From an uncultured Clostridia bacterium (lineage in GTDB: Bacteria > Bacillota > Clostridia > Oscillospirales > Oscillospiraceae): a DNA stretch of 64,000 bases. Location of the stretch: the NCBI GenBank assembly GCA_945876285.1, contig CAMCNO010000008.1:1-64000 (forward strand), given 5' to 3'. The first letter of the stretch is position 1; each line of letters begins with the position of its first letter. The notes under the pieces were generated by a model that saw only the letters and a program-made list of their open reading frames with translations, searched no databases and was not told where the DNA came from. The position numbers were made by a program, and so were the translations under genes. Positions 39,891 through 49,819 of the stretch are shown here, one piece after another.

Positions 39891-40989
39891 AAAAGAAACG
39901 ACTGCCCCGAATCCATCTGTTGCACCAGATGGGGAGCAGCCGTCCGCGCTTGCACGCACAGACAGTATACCAATTTCCGAAGAAAAGCACAAGCAGTTTG
40001 GGAAAATCAAGGCCCTGTCCATGCCGGAACTGATGGAAACCTGCTTTCCTGTCAAGCCATCGGTTATAGAGGGACTTCTGCCGGCGGGGACGTACCTCCT
40101 CGCCGGCGCTCCCAAAATCGGTAAATCCTTTTTCGTCTTGCAGATGGCCTATCAGGTAAGCATGGGAGAGCCTTTCCTGGGCTTCTCTTCCCGGCCAGGT
40201 ACCGTCCTGTATTTGGCTCTGGAGGACACCTATGAGCGGCTGCAAAAACGCCTTTCCCAGATGACGGAGCGGGACAGCCAGAACCTTGTGTTGTCCGTTC
40301 TGGCGGATACACTGGATGAAAAACTACTGGAGCAGCTAGTTGACTTTCTGTTTGAATACCCTGAAACGGTTCTGGTCATCATCGATACCTTGCAGCGCAT
40401 CCGGGGACGAACACCGGATAGCTGCAGTTATTCTGCAGATTATGACACGATGTCAAAGCTGAAGAGCTTTGCGGATTCACGTGACATCGCTCTGCTGGTA
40501 GTCCATCACACCCGCAAGGAGGGGGCCGAGGATGTGTTCAACACCGTCTCTGGCACTAACGGACTGATGGGAGCGGTAGATGGGACGTTGATCTTGCACA
40601 AAGACAGGCGCGCCGACTTGGACGCAGTTTTAGAGGTGGTGGGGCGGGATCAGCCGCAGATGCGGCTACACCTCCGTTTTGACCCTGCACACCTGAACTG
40701 GGAGCTGGTCAAAGCGGACACGGAGCTTTATCAGGAGCCGCCGGAGCCGCTGTTGGAGCTGGTGGCGCAGCTACTCACGGAAGAAAAGCCAACGTGGAAA
40801 GGGACTGCTACGGAGCTATCCCAGTGTCTGCAAGGGGTGGACAGCGGTCGAAACTTCACGCCCAACTGGATCGTGCGGACGCTGAATGCGCAGCAGGAAA
40901 TATTGCTGCGGCAGTATGGCGTCCGCTACTTGTCCCGGCGCAGGAAAGATGGAAAATCCATCTTTCTGCAAAGGGACGGTGTACGGTAA
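39880..40989 (+). CDS. AAA/RecA-fold ATPase, RepA-like helicase
   Basis: Walker A LAGAPKIGKSFFVLQMAYQ; VLVIIDTLQRIRG; LLVVHHTRKE. Confidence 0.85.
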   Translation: METEKETTAPNPSVAPDGEQPSALARTDSIPISEEKHKQFGKIKALSMPELMETCFPVKPSVIEGLLPAGTYLLAGAPKIGKSFFVLQMAYQVSMGEPFLGFSSRPGTVLYLALEDTYERLQKRLSQMTERDSQNLVLSVLADTLDEKLLEQLVDFLFEYPETVLVIIDTLQRIRGRTPDSCSYSADYDTMSKLKSFADSRDIALLVVHHTRKEGAEDVFNTVSGTNGLMGAVDGTLILHKDRRADLDAVLEVVGRDQPQMRLHLRFDPAHLNWELVKADTELYQEPPEPLLELVAQLLTEEKPTWKGTATELSQCLQGVDSGRNFTPNWIVRTLNAQQEILLRQYGVRYLSRRRKDGKSIFLQRDGVR

Positions 40990-41063
40990 TGTACGGTATG
41001 TACGGTAAAATTGGGAGCGGAGCCGCTCCCCAAAATACCGTACATTATCGGACATACCGTACA
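40980..41063. repeat. Iteron-like cluster: 3x TGTACGGTA plus 2x inverted TACCGTACA around a hairpin
   Basis: 40980-40988, 40990-40998, 40999-41007 direct; 41036-41044 and 41055-41063 inverted; central ttgggagcgg/ccgctccccaa. Confidence 0.85.
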
Positions 41064-41142
41064 CCAGCGGGCTGAATGTCCTGCCGTACCGGCAGGACAT
41101 TTCGCCCGCAAAAGGGAGTCCAGAGGGAACGGCTGGCACACG

Positions 41143-41173
41143 GACTTTGGTACAAAGTCTAGTGTGTTATACC
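41143..41173 (+). other. oriT: MobV-type oriT
   Basis: Inverted repeat gactttg-gta-caaagtc followed by tAGTGTG/TTATAC, as in the pMV158-type nick region. Confidence 0.8.
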
Positions 41174-41354
41174 CGTCACGGCGGGGGACGGGAGCAAACG
41201 CGGGATGGCGGTGTCCATCCGCGTTTGTGACCGGCCCGAAAACGAAGCGAAGGCGGGTGTCGGTATCGACGCCCACCGCAGCGCACGGTTTCAGAAGCCG
41301 TGATGGGGATTCTCCGCTCCCCCGTCTCCCAGGCTTCGATGAAGGAGGCACAAT

Positions 41355-42308
41355 ATGGCATACGCTATTTTACGATTTGCGAAACACAAGGGCGGCGCTT
41401 CCAAGGCGCTGAGTGCCCACCACGAGCGGACAAAGGAGGTTTACGCCAGTAACCCGGATATTGACCCCAGCCGCACTGCGCAGAACTTCCATCTGGTGAC
41501 GCCCCGAAGGAGCTATGAGCAGGAGATCAAGCACCGCATTCAGATGACAGGCTGCCGGGTGCGGAAGGACAGCGTGAAGTTCGTGGACACGCTGGTGACG
41601 GTCAGCCCGGAGTTCGCGCAGGCCCACGAAGCCGAAATGAGAGAATATTTTACCCGGGCGTTTGAGTTTCTGAAGGAGCGCATTGGTGAGGACAATATCA
41701 TCTCCGCTGTGGTGCACATGGATGAAAAGACTCCGCACCTGCATCTCTGTTTCGTCCCGCTAACCAAAGACGGTAGGCTGTCCGCAAAAGAAATTCTCGG
41801 CAACAAGAAAGCCATGATACGTTGGCAGGACGATTTCTACGCCTGCATGGCGGAGCGGTGGCCGGAGCTTGAACGCGGCACACCTGCTGTGGAAACCAAA
41901 CGCAAGCACCTGACGCCCCAGTGGTATAAGAAGGTAACGGCCATGGACGCCAAGCTGGAGCAGTTGGAATCCACATTGAACGGTATCAACGTTCTGAATG
42001 CAGGAAAGAAACGGGAGGAAGCTGTTGCGCAGCTTGCAGAACTTCTGCCACAAGTCGAATCCTTTCAGGCAGAAATGCAGCGCATGAAAGACGCTATTAC
42101 CCGTGAACGGCAGGATAAGAACTTACAGAAAGAAATCAATGAAGATCTTCGAAGTGCATTGAATGAAGAACGCAATCGCAGCTTTGAGCAGCGTCTGAAG
42201 ATCTCTGAACTGGAACGGCGGTACAAGCGTCTGGAACATCTGCTTGGCAAAATCCCACGGGAGGAATGGGAGAAATTTCTACCAAAGCGAAAGGAATATC
42301 AACGTTAA
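41355..42308 (+). CDS. MobV-family relaxase (Pre/Mob)
   Basis: 317 aa; AVVHMDEKTPHLHLCFVPLTKDGRLSAKEI (HUH motif), coiled-coil tail. Confidence 0.93.
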   Translation: MAYAILRFAKHKGGASKALSAHHERTKEVYASNPDIDPSRTAQNFHLVTPRRSYEQEIKHRIQMTGCRVRKDSVKFVDTLVTVSPEFAQAHEAEMREYFTRAFEFLKERIGEDNIISAVVHMDEKTPHLHLCFVPLTKDGRLSAKEILGNKKAMIRWQDDFYACMAERWPELERGTPAVETKRKHLTPQWYKKVTAMDAKLEQLESTLNGINVLNAGKKREEAVAQLAELLPQVESFQAEMQRMKDAITRERQDKNLQKEINEDLRSALNEERNRSFEQRLKISELERRYKRLEHLLGKIPREEWEKFLPKRKEYQR

Positions 42309-42512
42309 ATAAGCGGGGTTGTCCCAAGGCATCGTGCCAGATGACAGCCTTGCTTATTTATTTGCAGTTGCACATTTGAAGTGATTGTTCATGTATTGCA
42401 GCGATTTAACGCAGGCTTTACAAAGGCATGGTGACGAATTTTACGTTGGGCTGTTTATACTAAGACCGTGGCATCAAGCAACAGACATATGAAAAAAAGG
42501 AGAATCATTGTG

Positions 42513-43355
42513 ATGAAAAAAGTATTTGCTATTCTGCTGGCCCTGACCATGGCCTTGAGCCTGCTGACCGCCTGCGGCGGCAAGCAGGAGACCCCCGCCC
42601 AGACGAAACAGCCCACGGCCCTGTCCGGCGCTGTCGCCACCAACGGCTCCACCTCCATGGAGAAGGTCATCGGCGCCCTAAGCGAGCAGTTCATGTCCGA
42701 TAACAGTGGTGTGTCCGTCACCTATGACGCCACCGGCTCCGGCGCAGGCATCGAGGCCGCCTCCAATGGCAGCGCCGACATCGGCCTCTCCTCCCGCGCC
42801 CTGAAGGACGAGGAGAAGTCCTCCGGCCTGATGGGCACCACCGTGGCTCTGGACGGCATTGCCGTCATCGTCAACCCCGCCAACAAGGTCGCTGACCTGA
42901 CCGTGGAGCAGATCGCTCAGGTTTTCACCGGCGAGATCACCGACTGGAGCCAGCTGGGCGGCGCTGCCGGCACCATCTCCTGCATCGGCCGTGAGGCCGG
43001 CTCCGGCACCCGGGACGGCTTCGAGTCCATCACCAAGACCAAGGACGAGTGCAAGATGGATCAGGAGCTGACCTCCACCGGCGCTGTCATTGAGGCTGTG
43101 GCGGGCAACCCCAATGCCATCGGTTACGCCTCCCTGTCCGCCCTGAAGGACACCGTCAAGGCCGTCACCGTGGGCGGCGTGAAGTGCAGTGAGGAGACCG
43201 TCTTGGACGGCAGCTATGCCATTCAGCGCCCCTTCGTCTTCGTCACCAAGGACGGCGTGGCCCTCAGCGCCCAGGCCCAAGCGTTCTTCGACTTCGCTAC
43301 CTCTGCCGCTGCCAATGACCTGATCCGTGCCGCCGGCGCCGTGCCCGTGGCCTGA
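42513..43355 (+). CDS. pstS: Phosphate ABC transporter substrate-binding lipoprotein
   Basis: Lipobox LLTACGG; SGAVATNGSTSMEKVIGALSEQFM; TYDATGSGAGIEAASNGSADIG. Confidence 0.95.
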   Translation: MKKVFAILLALTMALSLLTACGGKQETPAQTKQPTALSGAVATNGSTSMEKVIGALSEQFMSDNSGVSVTYDATGSGAGIEAASNGSADIGLSSRALKDEEKSSGLMGTTVALDGIAVIVNPANKVADLTVEQIAQVFTGEITDWSQLGGAAGTISCIGREAGSGTRDGFESITKTKDECKMDQELTSTGAVIEAVAGNPNAIGYASLSALKDTVKAVTVGGVKCSEETVLDGSYAIQRPFVFVTKDGVALSAQAQAFFDFATSAAANDLIRAAGAVPVA

Positions 43356-43384
43356 ATCATCCCTCAAACATCCCACCCCCTCTT

Positions 43385-43426
43385 GGGAACGCCCTCACCC
43401 TCAAAAACAGGGTGAGGGCCGTTCCC
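43385..43426 (+). other. pstS-pstC intercistronic hairpin
   Basis: gggaacg-ccctcaccct...agggtgagggc-cgttccc, 17-bp stem with one bulge, no T run. Confidence 0.75.
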
Positions 43427-43448
43427 GTCACCGGAAGGAGTTTCAAAC

Positions 43449-44408
43449 ATGGAAATGGAAAACGCGCTGCGGACGCCCACCCGGCGCCGGACAGTGGAAC
43501 AGAAACGGAGCGGCGGAACCGGACAGAAGCGGAACGGCCGGGAGGCCATGGAGTGGTTCTTCCACCTGCTGTTTTTGCTGTGCGGCGTGGTGGCGGTGGC
43601 CTTCGTGCTGTTCATCAGCATCTACCTCATTGTCTCCGGCCTGCCCGCCATCCGGGAAATTGGCCTGGTAAAATTCCTGTTCGGCAGGACCTGGGCACCC
43701 ACTGCCACCACGGTGGAGCCCTCCTTCGGCATCCTGCCCTTTATCCTGACCTCTGTCTACGGCACCGCCGGGGCCGTCCTGATCGGCGTACCCATCGGCT
43801 TGATGACCGCCATTTTCCTGGCTAAAGTGGCGCCCCCCAGGGCCGCCCGGGTCATCAAGTCCGCCGTGGAGCTATTGGCGGGCATCCCCTCCGTGGTCTA
43901 CGGTCTGGTGGGCATGATCGTGCTGGTGCCCGCTATCCGGGAACTGTTTGGACTGTCCTCCGGTGCCTGCCTGCTGGCGGCCATCATCGTACTGGCCATC
44001 ATGATCCTGCCCTCCATCATCAATGTCTCCGAGACGGCCCTGCGGGCGGTGCCCCAGGAGTACGAGGAGGCGTCCCTGGCTCTGGGCGCCACGGAGATTG
44101 AAACCTACTTCCGGGTGTCCCTGCCCGCCGCCGGCAGCGGCGTGGCGACGGCGGTGGTGCTGGGCGTGGGCCGGGCCATCGGCGAGGCCATGGCCATCAT
44201 CATGGTGGCGGGCAATGTGGCAAATATGCCGGGGTTGTTCACCTCCGTTCGCTTCCTCACCACCGCCATCGCCTCGGAGATGAGCTACGCCGCCTATGGC
44301 AGCCTCCAGCGCAACGCCCTGTACTCCATCGGCCTGGTGCTGTTTCTGTTCATCATGCTGATCAACGTGCTGCTGAACGCATTTCTCAAGAGCAAGAAGG
44401 AGGACTGA
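43449..44408 (+). CDS. pstC: Phosphate ABC transporter permease
   Basis: FGILPFILTSVYGTAGAVLIGVPIGLMTAIFLAK; GRAIGEAMAIIMVAGN. Confidence 0.94.
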   Translation: MEMENALRTPTRRRTVEQKRSGGTGQKRNGREAMEWFFHLLFLLCGVVAVAFVLFISIYLIVSGLPAIREIGLVKFLFGRTWAPTATTVEPSFGILPFILTSVYGTAGAVLIGVPIGLMTAIFLAKVAPPRAARVIKSAVELLAGIPSVVYGLVGMIVLVPAIRELFGLSSGACLLAAIIVLAIMILPSIINVSETALRAVPQEYEEASLALGATEIETYFRVSLPAAGSGVATAVVLGVGRAIGEAMAIIMVAGNVANMPGLFTSVRFLTTAIASEMSYAAYGSLQRNALYSIGLVLFLFIMLINVLLNAFLKSKKED

Positions 44409-44411
44409 ACC

Positions 44412-45260
44412 GTGGAGCAGAAATTATCCCCCCGCCGCAGGGTCTATGACTGGGGCCTTCGGATCCTGCTGTGGCTCTGTGCGGGCGTCACCTGCGCCCT
44501 GCTGGCGTTCCTCATCGGCTATATCTTCTACCGGGGCCTGGGCAACATCTCATGGGAGCTGCTGACCACCCAGACCAGCTATATCAAGGATACCATCGGC
44601 ATCCTGCCCAACATTCTCAATACCCTCTATATCATCTTCGTGGCCATGCTCATCGTCCTGCCCCTGGGCGTGGGCGCTGCCATCTACCTGACGGAGTACG
44701 CATCCAACCACAAAGTAGTGGAGCTGATCGAATTTGCCACCGAGACCCTGACGGGCATTCCCTCCATCATCTTTGGCCTGGTGGGTATGCTGTTCTTCGT
44801 CCAGAAGCTGGGCCTGGCGCCGGGCATCCTGGCGGGCGGCCTGACTCTGGTCATGATGATTCTGCCCACCATCGTCCGCACCACGCAGGAGAGCCTGAAG
44901 ACCGTGCCCCAGTCCTACCGGGAGGGAGCCCTGGGCCTGGGGGCGGGGAAGTGGCACATGGTCCGCACCGTGGTGCTGCCGAGCGCCATCGACGGCATCG
45001 TCACCGGCTGCATTCTGGCGGTGGGCCGCATCGTGGGCGAGAGTGCGGCGCTGCTGTTCACGGCGGGCTTCGGCCTGATTTTGAACAACTTCAAAACCGC
45101 CCTTCAGTCCTCCTCCGCCACCCTGACGGTGGCGCTGTACGTCTATGCCAACGAGCGGGGAGAGACCGGAGTGGCCTTCGCCATCGCGGCGATCCTGATG
45201 GTGCTGACCTTCCTCATCAACATGGCCGCCAATTTCGCGGGAAAGAAACTGAAAAAGTAA
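44412..45260 (+). CDS. pstA: Phosphate ABC transporter permease
   Basis: GTG start; DTIGILPNILNTLYIIFVAMLIVLPLGVGAAIYLTEYA. Confidence 0.94.
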   Translation: MEQKLSPRRRVYDWGLRILLWLCAGVTCALLAFLIGYIFYRGLGNISWELLTTQTSYIKDTIGILPNILNTLYIIFVAMLIVLPLGVGAAIYLTEYASNHKVVELIEFATETLTGIPSIIFGLVGMLFFVQKLGLAPGILAGGLTLVMMILPTIVRTTQESLKTVPQSYREGALGLGAGKWHMVRTVVLPSAIDGIVTGCILAVGRIVGESAALLFTAGFGLILNNFKTALQSSSATLTVALYVYANERGETGVAFAIAAILMVLTFLINMAANFAGKKLKK

Positions 45261-45272
45261 CGGGAGGTTGCT

Positions 45273-46028
45273 ATGTCAACGATTTTGCAGGCAAAGGATT
45301 TGAATTTGTGGTACGGCCAGAACCATGCCCTCCACAATGTGAACGTGGACATCCCGGAGCATGAGATCACGGCCTTCATCGGTCCCTCCGGCTGCGGCAA
45401 GTCCACCTTTCTGCGGACGCTGAACCGCATGAACGACTTGATCCCCATCGTGAAGATCACCGGAGAGGTGAACTTCCGGGGGCAGAACATCTATGACAGC
45501 GGCGTGGACCCCACCTGGCTCCGCAAGCAGATCGGCATGGTGTTCCAGAAGGCCAATCCCTTCCCCATGAGTATCTACGACAATGTGGCCTACGGCCCCC
45601 GGACTCACGGCGTCCGCTCCAAAGTGGCGCTGGACGAGATCGTGGAGAAGTCCCTCCGGGCCGCTGCCATCTGGGACGAGGTGAAGGACCGCCTGAAAAA
45701 GAGCGCTCTGGGTCTCTCCGGCGGCCAGCAGCAGCGGCTGTGCATCGCCCGGGCGCTGGCGGTGGAGCCGGAGGTGCTGCTGATGGACGAGTCCACCAGC
45801 GCCCTGGACCCCATTTCCACTTCCAAGATCGAAGACCTTGCGGCGGAGTTGAAAAACAAGTATACTGTCATTATGGTGACGCACAATATGCAGCAAGCCG
45901 CCCGTATCTCGGATAACACGGCCTTTTTCCTGCTGGGAGAATTGGTGGAGTTCGGCAAGACGGAGCAGCTGTTCTCCAACCCCACCGATAAACGCACGGA
46001 AGACTACATTACCGGCCGGTTCGGATAA
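45273..46028 (+). CDS. pstB: Phosphate ABC transporter ATPase
   Basis: [60 protein letters not shown]. Confidence 0.97.
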   Translation: MSTILQAKDLNLWYGQNHALHNVNVDIPEHEITAFIGPSGCGKSTFLRTLNRMNDLIPIVKITGEVNFRGQNIYDSGVDPTWLRKQIGMVFQKANPFPMSIYDNVAYGPRTHGVRSKVALDEIVEKSLRAAAIWDEVKDRLKKSALGLSGGQQQRLCIARALAVEPEVLLMDESTSALDPISTSKIEDLAAELKNKYTVIMVTHNMQQAARISDNTAFFLLGELVEFGKTEQLFSNPTDKRTEDYITGRFG

Positions 46029-46041
46029 GGAGGATGCTGAT

Positions 46042-46689
46042 ATGCGAAACAAATTTGACGAGCAGTTGAAGCGGCTCCATGTGGAGCTCATTCAGATGGG
46101 CGCCGCCTGTGAGGACGCCATCTCCGCCGCAGCGGAGGCCCTGCTGAAGGGCGACGAGTCCCTGGTGCCTGCCGCCCTGGAGGCGGAGCGGGACCTGGAC
46201 CGTCGGGAGCGGGAGGTGGAGAACCTGTGCTTAAAACTCCTTTTGCAGCAGCAGCCGGTGGCCCGGGACCTGCGGGAGATCTCCGCCGCCCTGAAAATGA
46301 TCTCGGACCTGGAGCGCATCGGCGACCAGGCAGCGGATATTGCGGAGCTGGTCTCCTACGTCCGGGTGCCGGACGGCTCCGGCGTGCTGCACATCGCGGA
46401 CATGACCCGGGCGGTCATCGGCATGGTGACCGCCAGCGTGGATTCCTTCGTGAAGCGGGACCTGGAACTGGCCCGTGCCGTCTGCGCCGCCGACGACCAG
46501 GTAGACGCCCTGTTCGACCAGGTGAAGCGGGAACTGATCGACATGATCGCGTCCGACGCCGCCTGGGGCCAGCAGGGACTTGATTTGCTGATGGTGGCGA
46601 AATACCTGGAGCGCATCGGCGACCACGCCACCAATGTGGCGGAATGGGTGGAGTACAGCATCACGGGCGTCCACCCATCGAACAATTAA
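46042..46689 (+). CDS. phoU: Phosphate signaling protein PhoU
   Basis: MRNKFDEQLKRLHVELIQMGAACEDAI; MISDLERIGDQAADIAEL. Confidence 0.95.
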   Translation: MRNKFDEQLKRLHVELIQMGAACEDAISAAAEALLKGDESLVPAALEAERDLDRREREVENLCLKLLLQQQPVARDLREISAALKMISDLERIGDQAADIAELVSYVRVPDGSGVLHIADMTRAVIGMVTASVDSFVKRDLELARAVCAADDQVDALFDQVKRELIDMIASDAAWGQQGLDLLMVAKYLERIGDHATNVAEWVEYSITGVHPSNN

Positions 46690-46734
46690 AGAGGGAGGCG
46701 GCGGTGCCGCTCCCCATGAAAGGAGAGACCGGCA

Positions 46735-47394
46735 TTGCTGACCTTTGCAGACGTGAAAAACAACGCCGCCATCCGCACCTATATCCAGCGGGCAGATGAA
46801 TCCCTCATCGCCCTGGGCTTCACGGAGCACAGCTTCGCCCATGTCACCATGGTGGCGGAGAACGCCGCCTACATTCTGGAGACCCTGGGCTACCCCGCCC
46901 GGACGGTGGAGATCGCCCGCATCGCCGCGTTTCTCCACGACATCGGCAACCTGGTGAACCGGGTGGACCACTCCCAGTCCGGCGCGGTGATGGCGTTCCG
47001 CATTCTGGACAACCTGAACTGCGACCCGGAGGAGATCGCCACCATCGTCACCGCCATCGGCAACCATGACGAGGGCACCGGACAGCCGGTGAACGCCGTG
47101 GCGGCGGCGCTGATTTTGGCGGACAAGTCCGACGTCCGCCGCAGCCGTGTCCGGAACCAGGACCCCGCCACCTTCGACATCCATGACCGGGTGAACTACT
47201 CGGTGAAAAAGTCCCAGCTCAAAATCAACGAGGAGCATACGCTCATCAAGCTGAAGCTGTCGGTGGATACGAAGTACGGCTCCGTTATGGACTATTTTGA
47301 GATATTCATGGGCCGGATGATCCTCTGCCGCAAGGCGGCGGAGAAGCTGGGACTGCAGTTCAAGCTGATGATCAACGAGCAGCAGCTCATTTAA
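46735..47394 (+). CDS. HD-domain phosphohydrolase
   Basis: TTG start after AAAGGAGAG; IAAFLHDIGNLVNRVDHSQSGAVMAFRIL. Confidence 0.85.
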   Translation: MLTFADVKNNAAIRTYIQRADESLIALGFTEHSFAHVTMVAENAAYILETLGYPARTVEIARIAAFLHDIGNLVNRVDHSQSGAVMAFRILDNLNCDPEEIATIVTAIGNHDEGTGQPVNAVAAALILADKSDVRRSRVRNQDPATFDIHDRVNYSVKKSQLKINEEHTLIKLKLSVDTKYGSVMDYFEIFMGRMILCRKAAEKLGLQFKLMINEQQLI

Positions 47395-47438
47395 GGCGTG
47401 CTGGCCCGCCCGCAGGCGGGCCTACATAGGAGGCAACT

Positions 47439-48107
47439 ATGATCTACTTACTGGAAGACGACGACAGCATCCGGGACTTAGTTCTCTACACCCTGCAAAG
47501 CCAGGGGATGGAGGCCAAGGGCTTCCCCCGGCCCTCCGCATTCTGGGAGGCCATGGCGGAGCACATCCCCTCCCTGGTGCTGCTGGACATCATGCTGCCG
47601 GAGGAGGACGGCATCTCCGTGCTGAAGACCCTCCGCTCCTCCGCCCGGACCTGCCGGCTGCCGGTCATCATGCTGACAGCCAAGGGCACGGAGTACGACA
47701 AGGTCCTGGGGCTGGACGCCGGGGCCGACGACTACCTGGCAAAGCCCTTCGGCATGCTGGAGCTGCTCTCCCGCATCCGGGCGCTGCTGCGCCGGACGCG
47801 GCAGGAGACGGACACCTACCGCTGCGGCGTGCTGACCGTGGACCAGACCCGCCACATCGTCACGGTGAACGGCCGGGAGGTCGTGCTGACCCAAAAGGAG
47901 TTCGAGGTGCTGTGCCTGCTGCTGAAAAACAGGGGCCAGGTGCTCTCCCGGGAGCGGCTCATCGAGGACGTGTGGGGCTACGCCTTCACCGGCGAGAGCC
48001 GCACGGTGGACGTCCACGTCCGCACCCTCCGGCAGAAGCTGGGGGAGGCGGGGGCCTACATCGAGACCGTCCGGGGCTACGGCTACAAGATCGGCCGGGA
48101 AAGCTGA
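47439..48107 (+). CDS. OmpR/PhoB-type response regulator
   Basis: MIYLLEDDDSIRDLVLYTL...LLDIMLPEEDG...; C-term wHTH FTGESRTVDVHVRTLRQKLGEAGAYIETVRGYGYKI. Confidence 0.93.
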   Translation: MIYLLEDDDSIRDLVLYTLQSQGMEAKGFPRPSAFWEAMAEHIPSLVLLDIMLPEEDGISVLKTLRSSARTCRLPVIMLTAKGTEYDKVLGLDAGADDYLAKPFGMLELLSRIRALLRRTRQETDTYRCGVLTVDQTRHIVTVNGREVVLTQKEFEVLCLLLKNRGQVLSRERLIEDVWGYAFTGESRTVDVHVRTLRQKLGEAGAYIETVRGYGYKIGRES

Positions 48108-48116
48108 GGGCGTCCC

Positions 48117-49769
48117 ATGACAAAACGAATTTTCCGCGCTATCCTGACGGTGGCGCTGTCGGTGCTACTGGCAAGTCTGGTGCTTATCGTGGGCGTGCTC
48201 CACGGCTATTTCCAGGATAGGGTCCTGGACGAGCTTTCCAGCCGTACCGCTTACATCGCCCTGGGCATTGAGCACGAAGGAGTGGAGTACCTGGAGGACG
48301 GCTTCCCCAACGACTGCCGGGTCACCTGGGTAGCTGCAGACGGTGCCGTCCTCTGGGACAACCGGGAGGACCCGACTCAGATGGAGGACCACGCAGACCG
48401 CCCGGAGGTCCACGAGGCGTTGCTGCTGGGTAAGGGCCACGCCGCCCGGTATTCGGACACGTTGTCCCAAAAAACGCTGTACTACGCCCTGCGGCTGCCC
48501 GACGGCTCTGTGCTGCGGGTGTCGGACACTCAGTATTCCGTGTGGATACTGGTGCTTCAGGCGCTGCAGCCGGTGGCGCTGGTGATGGTGTTGGCTTTCT
48601 GCTTGGCGCTGTGGCTGGCAGGCCGCCTGGCCCGGCAGCTGGTGGAGCCCATCAACGCTATGGATCTGAACGACCCCGGCGAGGAGATCGGCTACGAGGA
48701 GCTGGCCCCCCTGGTGGGCAAGCTCCGCAGCCAGAAGCAGCAGATCAGCCGCCAGATGGAGGACCTGCGCCGCCGCCGGGAGGAGTTCACCGCCATTACG
48801 GAGAATATGAGTGAGGGGCTGCTCATCATCGACCGGGAGACCCGGGTGCTGTCCCATAACGCCGCTGCCCTGCGGCTGCTGGACGCCCAGGCCCCGGCGG
48901 AGGAGGACAGCGTCCTGGCTCTGAACCGGGAGCCTGGCTTCCGCCGCTGCGTGGAGGAGTCCCTGGCGGGCCGCCGCCGGGAGGAGCTGCTGGAGCGGGA
49001 GGACACCTGCTGCCGTGTGCTGGCCAATCCCGTGGAGCAGGACGGCGCCGTTACCGGCGCGGTTCTGATCGTGCTGGATGTGACGGAAAAGGAGCAGCGA
49101 GAGACCATGCGGCGGGAGTTCACCGCCAATGTGTCCCATGAGCTGAAAACGCCCCTGACGGCCATCCTGGGCACGGCGGAAATCCTGGAAAACGGCATGG
49201 TGAAGCCGGAGGACATCCCCCACTTTGCGGGCAACATCCACCGGGAAGCCCAGCGACTCATCGGTCTGGTGAACGACATCATCAAGCTCTCCCGTCTGGA
49301 CGAGGGCGGCGCCGCGGCCCAGTGGGAGACCGTGGACCTCCGTGCCATGGCGGAAGAGGTCCTTCGCCAGTTGGCGCCCGCTGCGGAGAAAAAGCAGGTC
49401 ACCATGACGCTGGAGGGCGGTCCCACCGCTGTCCGTGGCGTGCCCCAGATCGTGGAGGAGATCCTCTACAACCTCTGCGACAACGCCATTGCGTACAACA
49501 AGCCCGGCGGCAGCGTTCAGATCACGCTGTCCTCCACGCCGGAGAGCCAGCGGGTGACGGTGGCGGACACCGGCATCGGCATCCCCACGGAGCTTCGGGA
49601 GCGGGTGTTTGAGCGGTTCTACCGGGTAGACAAGAGCCATTCCGGCGGTGGGACCGGCCTGGGCTTGTCCATCGTGAAGCACGGTGCGGCCTATCTGGGC
49701 GCCTGTATAGAACTTGACAGCGAACTGGGAAAAGGCAGCACTTTTATGTTGACATTCCCTCCTGCATAG
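48117..49769 (+). CDS. PhoR-type sensor histidine kinase
   Basis: PAS-like region, FTANVSHELKTPLTAILGTAEIL, VADTGIGIP, GTGLGLSIVK. Confidence 0.93.
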   Translation: MTKRIFRAILTVALSVLLASLVLIVGVLHGYFQDRVLDELSSRTAYIALGIEHEGVEYLEDGFPNDCRVTWVAADGAVLWDNREDPTQMEDHADRPEVHEALLLGKGHAARYSDTLSQKTLYYALRLPDGSVLRVSDTQYSVWILVLQALQPVALVMVLAFCLALWLAGRLARQLVEPINAMDLNDPGEEIGYEELAPLVGKLRSQKQQISRQMEDLRRRREEFTAITENMSEGLLIIDRETRVLSHNAAALRLLDAQAPAEEDSVLALNREPGFRRCVEESLAGRRREELLEREDTCCRVLANPVEQDGAVTGAVLIVLDVTEKEQRETMRREFTANVSHELKTPLTAILGTAEILENGMVKPEDIPHFAGNIHREAQRLIGLVNDIIKLSRLDEGGAAAQWETVDLRAMAEEVLRQLAPAAEKKQVTMTLEGGPTAVRGVPQIVEEILYNLCDNAIAYNKPGGSVQITLSSTPESQRVTVADTGIGIPTELRERVFERFYRVDKSHSGGGTGLGLSIVKHGAAYLGACIELDSELGKGSTFMLTFPPA

Positions 49770-49819
49770 GAAGCAAAACTGCGCTTTTTTGCATATTTGA
49801 GAACCTTTTTGCAATAAAG

